A DNA stretch of 64,000 nt. Source: Hephaestia mangrovi. GTDB taxonomy: Bacteria > Pseudomonadota > Alphaproteobacteria > Sphingomonadales > Sphingomonadaceae. A model generated the notes under the pieces. That model was given only the letters and a program-made list of their open reading frames with translations. It was not told the DNA's origin and did no database searches. Shown here in pieces: positions 57,936 through 64,000 of this stretch. The position numbers and the translations under genes are program-made. Within the stretch, counting starts at the first letter, position 1; every line of letters starts with the position of its first letter. Location of the stretch: the NCBI RefSeq assembly GCF_019880555.1, contig NZ_JAINVU010000005.1, positions 1-64,000 on the forward strand. Direction: 5' to 3'.

Positions 57936-58211
57936 ATGACCACCGTTGCAACCTTGACCGCCAAGTCCGACGGCAGCTTCGAGGGCACGCTCACCACGCT
58001 GATGGTCAGCGCCGCCATCGCCATCGTTCCTAACCCGCGTAAGACAGAGGACAGCGAGCCTGATTACCGCATCGTCAGTCGCCGCAACGGGTTCGAGCTT
58101 GGCGCCGGATGGAAGCGGTTCGCGCGCAGCACCGGCCGCGAGTATATCTCGGTCGACGCGCCGGGCGGTGTTCCCGACCAGAAGGTGATCATCTGGAATC
58201 CGCCGGCGTGA
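57936..58211 (+). CDS. DUF736 family protein
   Basis: This is a 91-residue DUF736 protein, common on sphingomonad and rhizobial plasmids and ICEs. MTTVATLTAKSDGSFEGTLT is the family opening, with a conserved DYRIVSRRNGFELGAGWKRF and GREYISVDAPGG. The fold is probably a small beta-rich domain; the molecular role is not established. ATG 57936 has AGGAG eight bases upstream. It follows the TraA tail by about 240 bases and is intact, marking the right edge of the mobile island. Confidence 0.85.
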   Translation: MTTVATLTAKSDGSFEGTLTTLMVSAAIAIVPNPRKTEDSEPDYRIVSRRNGFELGAGWKRFARSTGREYISVDAPGGVPDQKVIIWNPPA

Positions 58212-58649
58212 ACCGGGTCCGGCCCCGCGTGAGGCGGGGCCGGAGAACGCGTGCGAGGACGAGCGATCGATCGCCTCGTCTCGTCCGATCAACAGCTCCC
58301 TCACCGATCCTGAAGTTTGGCGGTAGTTGGGGACGCCGAGGGCTCGGAATGGCCGAGAATGGGACGATCCGGTAAGTCGGCTTTCAGGCGCTGATGACTT
58401 GAAGCTGCCCGCTATTCAGACATGATTCGACGTGACCGCTCCGTTTGACAAGTCAGGTTGGCTCGCTTTTGGAATTGGCACTACGCTCAACCGACATTCC
58501 TGGCTAGCCGGGGTGCCGAGAATGTGCGATCGTGCAGGTGCGGCTAATCAAAAAGGGGGCAGGACTCGAGTCAGCTAGTGCATGCCCGCCGACGACGCCC
58601 CATGTCTTCGTTAGACTGGCTGCTGCTTCTCCCAACCATAACGAAAATA
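58212..58649. other. Right border of the mobile island, no gene found
   Basis: About 440 bases between convergent genes (DUF736 and the SARP-like fusion) without a supported gene or hairpin. The outer junction of the island probably lies here but no attachment repeat was identified. Confidence 0.45.
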
Positions 58650-60233
58650 CTAATCTCGCAGGAAGCGATGGATCGCATCCCTGAATGCCCGTGACGCCAA
58701 CTCGCGCCCGAGGAGCAGGTGATTGTCGCTGTCGAGCCCATAAAATTCCGCTTGCGGGATGCGAGCAGCCAATCCCCGTCCGGTCGCCACGGGAATGCGG
58801 TGGTCGCCGCGGCTGTGGAGGACAAGCGTGGGCGCCTGGACATCCTTCAGTCGTTCACGCACATCGATATCAGCGAAAGCTTCCAGAAATCGCACGGCGT
58901 TGTCTGCCGATGTCGTCCGGCGCTGAAACTCATCGAACCAGGCCAGTTCCTCAGGCGTGGCCGTCGGCATGAACGTGCGCGAGAAGAGATGGCGATAGGA
59001 GGGATCGGTTCGCCCCCAGCCGGTTTGAGTCAGGACCATGATCGCTTCACGTTCGCGAATTTCGTCTTCGGTGGCCACATGCCTCCACCCTACGGGATAA
59101 CCCCCGAACAGGATCAGGCGAGACACGCGCTCCGGATGGCGCGCCGCATATTCAATCGACACGGCCGCGCCCTGGCTGATTCCCAGGAGCGGGAACGTCT
59201 CGAGTCCCGCGGCATCGACGACGAGTTCGAGATCGGTGACGAAGCTCTCGAAGCTGATGTCCTTCACGTTCCAGTCGGACAGGCCACAGCCGCGCTCGTC
59301 ATAGCGGATGACGTGATAGGTCTTGGCCAGTTCGTGATAGAGCGGGCTCCAGATCGGTGCCTCCCAGTCGAGCTCCAGATGCGTCAGCCAGTTGGCCGCC
59401 TTGACAAGCGGCGGATTGCTGCGGTCGCCAATCGACGCCCAGGCAAGTGAAGCGCCATCCTTCGAACGCGCAAAGCGGATGGTCTGACGGGGCGCCTCGG
59501 CCGAACCGATTTCAACGGGCGGCGCGTCGGATTCTCCGATCTCCTCCTCTGGCGACCAATTCGGCGCGACAAGACCGGCGGCGACGAAAGCAAGCGTGAG
59601 TTCCTGCGAAAGAGCGACCGCTTCATGTTCGCGCCCCAGCCGCCGCCGGCAGGACACGAGATGCCGCGCCGCCGCCGGATCGAAGGGCGCATCGCCAAGC
59701 CACCGTTCAGCCCACCTCTCCCTGTCTTCAGGCACCAGATCTGTCGAAAACGCGAGGCGCCGCGCCAGCTTGATCCTCATCCTCACGGCTTCGTTGCGAT
59801 GATGCTCCAGCCAGGCCGCGAAGGCCGGCTGGTTTGAAAGATCGCAATCGTCGAGCAGCACCGGGCTGGCGGTCCGCCAGGCATCGGCCAGCGCCGCCGC
59901 ATCAGCGCTTTCGTCGTCGCTCAGTATCTGAACGCGATCGAAGTCGACGTCGATCGTCGTGGTATCGATGGCCACGCGATCGCGGTCCGCCTGAAGGCGG
60001 ATCACGCCGTCGCAGTTGATGATCGAGCGCAGCTTGCTGAGCGACCAGCGCAGGGCGCCGCGCGGGTCATCAGGAACTTCCCAGAGGAGCTCGCAGAGTC
60101 GCTCACGACGCTGCGGAGCACCGGAAAGCAGAAGATACCCCAGCAGCGCACGGGTCTTGCGAGACGCGGGCAACGCGATTGCCTCACCCTCCGCAAAAAC
60201 CTCCATCGCACCAAAAGTCCCGACCGAAAGCAT
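58650..60233 (-). CDS. SARP/BTAD-like DNA-binding domain fused to an alpha/beta hydrolase
   Basis: This 527-residue fusion starts with an OmpR-like winged helix (MLSVGTFGAMEVFAEGEAIA, RKTRALLGYLLLSGAPQRRE, LRWSLSKLRSII), followed by a BTAD-type helical repeat region (about 90-225). The second half is an alpha/beta hydrolase: WLTHLELDWEAPIWSPLYHE, RYDERGCGLSDW, GISQGAAVSIEYA (Ser elbow), HSRGDHRIPV (acid) and SDNHLLLG (His). This pairing occurs in CadC/adenylate-cyclase-like signalling proteins, where the hydrolase end may sense or convert a ligand. ATG 60233 is chosen as the domain start. It lies after a P450 gene on the same strand and may control it. Confidence 0.87.
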   Translation of the reverse strand: MLSVGTFGAMEVFAEGEAIALPASRKTRALLGYLLLSGAPQRRERLCELLWEVPDDPRGALRWSLSKLRSIINCDGVIRLQADRDRVAIDTTTIDVDFDRVQILSDDESADAAALADAWRTASPVLLDDCDLSNQPAFAAWLEHHRNEAVRMRIKLARRLAFSTDLVPEDRERWAERWLGDAPFDPAAARHLVSCRRRLGREHEAVALSQELTLAFVAAGLVAPNWSPEEEIGESDAPPVEIGSAEAPRQTIRFARSKDGASLAWASIGDRSNPPLVKAANWLTHLELDWEAPIWSPLYHELAKTYHVIRYDERGCGLSDWNVKDISFESFVTDLELVVDAAGLETFPLLGISQGAAVSIEYAARHPERVSRLILFGGYPVGWRHVATEDEIREREAIMVLTQTGWGRTDPSYRHLFSRTFMPTATPEELAWFDEFQRRTTSADNAVRFLEAFADIDVRERLKDVQAPTLVLHSRGDHRIPVATGRGLAARIPQAEFYGLDSDNHLLLGRELASRAFRDAIHRFLRD

Positions 60234-60543
60234 AGCCCAGCTCGATACCCCCATGCTTGCCCACGGAGCGCAAAGCGAGCGCTGCCAGTGTCTGCCCCGA
60301 CACCCCTCCGATCTTGCTTGGTACGCAACCCATTGCTTTTGTTTGATGCTACCCTGCCACAGCATCGCTCGTCATGTCGACAATTGTTGTCTCCATTCGT
60401 CATCATTCGCACGCCAGCGGTCGGGAAAGGCGCTTTTCGTCACCTCGGCCCAACGGCGTGCAATGGGACAAGGCCTTTCAGGACGCCCTTCCGGCAGCCG
60501 GGAACGTGATTTGGTCGCCCAAGGGGATGCGCTCAGAATGCGC
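60234..60543. other. Gap between P450 and the SARP-like gene
   Basis: About 310 bases with no supported gene or hairpin noted. On the minus strand it would hold the promoter of the SARP-like gene. Confidence 0.45.
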
Positions 60544-61767
60544 TCAGTCGAGGCGAACCTGCATCGGCGTGATCTGGCGGACACCGCCAAAGCCAAGCAT
60601 CCGCGGTGGCTCGATCAGGCTGAGATCATGTGCGCTTGCGATCAGCGCCGCCAATGCTTCCTGCAGCTCGAACCGGGCCAGCATTTCTCCGATGCACCGA
60701 TGCGGCCCATTGCCAAAGACGAGATGCATCAGCGGACGATCCGTCCGGCAGATATCGAAGCGGTCGGGATGAGCACAGACCGTCGGATCCCGCAACGCCG
60801 AGAGCGTGCTGACACAAAGATAGTGTCCGGCCGGGACGAGAACGCCATCGATTTCGACCGGCTCCCTTACGAAGCGAAGAATTGATCCAACCGGCGGCTC
60901 GAAACGAAGCGTCTCGGAAACAGCGTCAGGAATGCGTGCGGGATCGGCCTTCGCCATCACCCATTGATCGGGATGTTGCAGCAGCAGCGCGACGAGCATC
61001 GCGAGGCTGGAGCGCACGGTGTCGAAACCGCCGATCATGATGCCCATGATCTGGTGGATTAGGCATTCCAGCGTAACTGGCCGATCAACCGCCCAGTCCC
61101 GAAGCAGCATCGAAAGCATGTCGTCCTGCGACGTTTCGAACCGACGCAGCAGCGCATCACGCACATAGTCGAACAGGTCGAGCGCCGCTGCGTCGATCTC
61201 GTCATGGCGTTCGATCGGGTAAACGGGCGCCACGGCGCGCGAGAGCGAATGGGCACGGCCGGCAATAAACGGCGCGTCGCCCCGAGGCAGGCCGAGAAGG
61301 GCAGCCATCATTTCGGCCGGGATGCGCGATGCCATATGGGTGAGGAAATCGAACGGCTCTCCTCGCGGCAATTGGTCGACGATCTCGCTGGCGATCGCCC
61401 GCATGCGCGCTTGCGCAGCATGCACGCGCGCGAGGCTGAACGAGCGGGCGAAAAGGTTGCGCCTTTCTCCATGGGCGTCGCCGTTTGCGAACAACAGGAA
61501 GTCCAGGAAGAAGTGTGCGGCCGGCCCGTAAGGCATCCTGTTGAACGCAACAAAGTCCGCCCCTTCGATCTGCGCCGTCCGGGGGTCGACCAGCATCGCG
61601 CCGACGTCATGCGCCCTGAGCACCATGAAATGCCTGTCGCTGAGTTCGATCACCCCATGCTCGGATCGCAGAGTCCTCAGCACGGTCTGGGGATCTTCGA
61701 CAAGCGAGCCGGGATCGATCCTCGGCGGCCGCCTGGGCGTGCCAGGCTTGGCGCTCGATACTAACAC
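60544..61767 (-). CDS. Cytochrome P450
   Basis: This is a 407-residue class I bacterial P450 monooxygenase. The I-helix reads MIGGFDTVRSSLA (AG-x-x-T equivalent GGFDT), the K-helix ExxR is SETLRFEPP, and the haem-binding loop is FGNGPHRCIGEMLARFEL with the thiolate Cys. A GTG start at 61767 overlaps the stop of the upstream MBG gene by seven bases, a strange coupling for unrelated products; a start further in cannot be ruled out. No ferredoxin gene is adjacent. Substrate unknown. Confidence 0.9.
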   Translation of the reverse strand: MLVSSAKPGTPRRPPRIDPGSLVEDPQTVLRTLRSEHGVIELSDRHFMVLRAHDVGAMLVDPRTAQIEGADFVAFNRMPYGPAAHFFLDFLLFANGDAHGERRNLFARSFSLARVHAAQARMRAIASEIVDQLPRGEPFDFLTHMASRIPAEMMAALLGLPRGDAPFIAGRAHSLSRAVAPVYPIERHDEIDAAALDLFDYVRDALLRRFETSQDDMLSMLLRDWAVDRPVTLECLIHQIMGIMIGGFDTVRSSLAMLVALLLQHPDQWVMAKADPARIPDAVSETLRFEPPVGSILRFVREPVEIDGVLVPAGHYLCVSTLSALRDPTVCAHPDRFDICRTDRPLMHLVFGNGPHRCIGEMLARFELQEALAALIASAHDLSLIEPPRMLGFGGVRQITPMQVRLD

Positions 61768-64000
61768 GGCTTCTGATCGCGGCAGTACGTATCGCTGGCG
61801 GTGAACCCATTTCCGGTTTCCGCGCCAATGAAGCTACCCAGGAAGCTTCCCGATCCCGGTGGCGCAAAAGAGACGATGCTCGGCGGCATGCCGAAGAAAT
61901 AGGCATTTCCGGCTCGTGAACTGGCCGCCAGCTCGGCTTCCAGCAGGGCCGGCGCAACGGTAAGTTGTCCTGGCTCGTAGACAAGCGTGTAATTTGGCGT
62001 CGCCGCCAGGGTGCCCTGATCAATGCTGAAGGTACCGGGCAGGCTATCGATCGTCGCCGACGTCGCGAGCGCACCAGACAGCACGTCACCGTTGACCAGC
62101 CCCCTGCCCCCAACGGTGAAGGTCAGCGGTGGATTATCTTCGTGAAACAGCCTCAGCAGATCGTTGGCCGTCACTGTGATCGGGCGCGGGGTCACGGTCA
62201 GATCGGCGCCGGTGAAGCTCACCGCGTAGTTGCTGCCGGCCGTCAGCGTGCCTTGGGTGATGGCGAAGCTGCCGACATCGCTAGTTACATCAGCACTCGT
62301 CGTCAGCGCACCGCTCAGCGTGTCGCCGTTGACCAGCCCCTGGCCGCCGACGGTGAAAGTCAGCGCCGGATTGGTGTCGCCATAAATGCGGTTCAGCGCG
62401 TCCGCCGTTACGGTGATCGCGCGCGGGGTCACCGAGAGATCGGCGCCGGTGTAGCTCAAGACATAATTGCCGCCGGCTGCCAGCGTGCCCTGGGTAATGG
62501 CGTAGCTGCCGACATCGCTGGTGGCGTCCGCACTCGTCGCCAGCGCGCCGCTCAGCGTGTCGCCGTTGACGAGACCGAGGCCGCCGACGGTGAAGGACAG
62601 TGCCGGGTTGGTATCGCCATAGATGCGACTCAGCGCATTCGCTGCCACCGTGATCGCGCGTGGCGTCACGGTGAATGCCGAGGCGTTGGTGGCGGCCTGC
62701 GCGAAGCTGACCGCGTAATTGGCCGAAGTCGCGGTGAGGCCGCTGCCGGTGATCGCGTAGCTGCCGACATCGCTGGTTGCGCCCCCGTCGGTCGTGAAGG
62801 CAGCGCTGCCCGAGGTGATGCCGGCGAGCGTGTCGCCGTTGACCAGATCGTCCGCGCTCGCCGAACCAGTGAGTGTGCCGGGGCCATTGCCGTAGATCGC
62901 GCTTGCCGTGTCGGCGGTGAAGGTCACCGTGATCGGACGCGGCGTCACGGTGAGGTCGGCGCCAGCGTAGCTCAACGCGTAATTGCTGTCGGCCGTCAGC
63001 GTGCCTTGAGTGATGGCGTAACGGCCGATATTGCTCGTGGCGTCAGCACTCGTCGTCAGCGCACCACTCAGCGTGTCGCCGTTGACGAGGCCGAGGCCAC
63101 CGACGGTGAAGGACAGCGCCGGATTGGCGTCGCCGTAAATACGGCTCAACGCATCCGCGGTCACGGTGATCGCGCGCGGGGTCACCGAGAGATCGGCGCC
63201 GGTATAGCTCAGGGTATAATTGCCATCGGCCGTCAGCGTGCCCTGGGTGATGGCGTAGCTGCCGACATCACTCGTGGCGTCCGCGCTCGTCGCCAGCGCA
63301 CCGCTCAGCGTGTCGCCGTTGACGAGGCCAAGGCCGCCGACGGTGAAGGGCAGTGCCGGGTTGGTATCGCCATAGATACGGCTCAGCGCATCCGCCGTCA
63401 CCGTGATCGCGCGCGGGGTTACCGCGAAGGCGGTGGCATTGGGCGCTGCTTGCGCGAAGTTGATCGTATAGTTGGCCGAAGTAGCGGTGAGGCCGCTGCC
63501 GGTGATCGCGTAGCTGCCGACATCGCTCGTGGCATCCGCTCCTGCCGTGAAGCTGGCGCTGCCCGAGGTGATGCCGGCGAGCGTGTCACCGTTGACCAGA
63601 TCGTCCGCGCTCGCCGAGCCGGTGAGTGTGCCGGGGCCATTGCCGTAGATCGCGCTCGCCGGATCAGCGGTGAAAATCACTGTGATCGGACGCGGCGTGA
63701 CGGTGAGATCGGCACCAGTAAAGCTCAGCGCGTAATTGCTGTCGGCCGTCAGCGTGCCCTGATCGATGGCGTAGCTACCGACATCGCTCGTGGTGTCAGC
63801 ACTCGTCGCCAGCGCACCGATCAGCGTGTCGCCACCGACCAGTCCTAGGCCGCCGACGGTGAAGGTCAGCGTCGGATTGGCATCGCCATAAATGCGGCTC
63901 AGCGCATCCGCGGTCACGGTGATCGGGCGCGGGGTGATCGTATAGGTTCCGGGCGCGAAGGTGATCGCGTAATTGAGGTCCGACGTGACGCCGCCGGGCG
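61761..64000 (-). CDS. Large MBG-repeat surface protein (C-terminal part; continues past the window)
   Basis: Over 740 residues of a repetitive extracellular protein on the minus strand, open to the window end. It is made of MBG (mostly beta-sandwich) modules of two kinds: type A, about 78 residues, with RIYGDTNPALSFTVGGLGLV...SDVGSYAITQG...LTVTPR, and type B, about 92 residues, with AIYGNGPGTLTGSASADDLV. The order from the window edge inward is A-B-A-A-B-A-A-A', the last module being divergent (LLRLFHEDNPPLTFTVGG). A short non-repeat tail (SSRAGNAYFFGMPPSIVSFA...CRDQKPC) follows. Such modules stack as a stalk in adhesins exported by two-partner secretion; the head lies beyond 64000. Confidence 0.85.
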   Translation of the reverse strand, partial: PGGVTSDLNYAITFAPGTYTITPRPITVTADALSRIYGDANPTLTFTVGGLGLVGGDTLIGALATSADTTSDVGSYAIDQGTLTADSNYALSFTGADLTVTPRPITVIFTADPASAIYGNGPGTLTGSASADDLVNGDTLAGITSGSASFTAGADATSDVGSYAITGSGLTATSANYTINFAQAAPNATAFAVTPRAITVTADALSRIYGDTNPALPFTVGGLGLVNGDTLSGALATSADATSDVGSYAITQGTLTADGNYTLSYTGADLSVTPRAITVTADALSRIYGDANPALSFTVGGLGLVNGDTLSGALTTSADATSNIGRYAITQGTLTADSNYALSYAGADLTVTPRPITVTFTADTASAIYGNGPGTLTGSASADDLVNGDTLAGITSGSAAFTTDGGATSDVGSYAITGSGLTATSANYAVSFAQAATNASAFTVTPRAITVAANALSRIYGDTNPALSFTVGGLGLVNGDTLSGALATSADATSDVGSYAITQGTLAAGGNYVLSYTGADLSVTPRAITVTADALNRIYGDTNPALTFTVGGQGLVNGDTLSGALTTSADVTSDVGSFAITQGTLTAGSNYAVSFTGADLTVTPRPITVTANDLLRLFHEDNPPLTFTVGGRGLVNGDVLSGALATSATIDSLPGTFSIDQGTLAATPNYTLVYEPGQLTVAPALLEAELAASSRAGNAYFFGMPPSIVSFAPPGSGSFLGSFIGAETGNGFTASDTYCRDQKPC

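Noticed and set aside
61965-63848. A 627-codon open frame on the plus strand opposite the MBG repeats
   Set aside because: It is arginine-rich, repeats with the same period as the MBG gene and has no domain pattern; the minus strand shows clear MBG modules.

Overview
The window looks like chromosomal or megaplasmid DNA of a sphingomonad alphaproteobacterium (Sphingomonas, Sphingobium or Novosphingobium type). This rests on the GC-rich coding style, FecI/FecR-linked and orphan TonB receptors, many alpha/beta hydrolases and SDR enzymes, a bacterial alternative oxidase, a SigF/NrsF pair, and a DUF736 gene next to TraA-type relaxase debris. I saw no rRNA, tRNA or CRISPR array.

Layout. 0-2.4 kb: a FecI-FecR-TonB receptor signalling operon whose receptor is cut by the right end of an IS3-family element. 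2.6-5.5 kb: nitronate monooxygenase and a GT39-type glycosyltransferase. 5.7-7.0 kb: a compact tyrosine recombinase and a ParDE toxin-antitoxin pair. 7.4-11.2 kb: ClC channel with divergent MarR and MFS genes. 11.3-13.0 kb: a nitric-oxide module (alternative oxidase, group III truncated haemoglobin, divergent NsrR) with a candidate operator. 15.4-18.4 kb: a TbpB-like surface lipoprotein translationally coupled to a Slam-type outer-membrane translocator. 18.8-32.6 kb: a catabolic and uptake cluster (SDR, two tandem beta-lactamase-fold hydrolases, AraC regulator, MFS symporter, an alpha/beta hydrolase lacking the serine nucleophile, 3-hydroxyacyl-CoA dehydrogenase, acetoacetyl-CoA synthetase, TonB receptor, esterase) that could turn an ester or lactone into acetoacetyl-CoA.

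33.0-33.6 kb holds a second, inverted copy of the compact recombinase. 33.7-37 kb: a double-retropepsin protein, a membrane protein and an ECF sigma/NrsF pair. 37-42.2 kb: LysR regulator beside a six-gene run on the opposite strand (GNAT, HSL-type hydrolase, VOC, epoxide-hydrolase-like, SDR, EthD). 42.6-44.7 kb: Rrf2 regulator, thioredoxin-reductase-like flavoenzyme and methyltransferase, with a perfect palindrome over the Rrf2 start codon. 45.1-46.8 kb: a secreted DUF885 protein.

47.4-58.2 kb is a partly decayed mobile and defence island: IS3 scrap, a large nuclease-NACHT STAND ATPase (bacterial NLR-like), two uncharacterised genes, a broken HEPN gene, a frameshifted P4-type integrase with AlpA, a frameshifted and truncated nucleotidyltransferase-HEPN gene, palindromes and a recombinase stub resembling the end of a recombinase-in-trio element, the 3' end of a TraA relaxase and DUF736. 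58.6-64 kb: a SARP-like DNA-binding/hydrolase fusion, a cytochrome P450 and the C-terminal part of a large MBG-repeat surface protein that continues past the window. The intact nuclease-NACHT protein is the best candidate for an undescribed defence system. The NO module, the Slam pair and the serine-less hydrolase are the other points of most interest.
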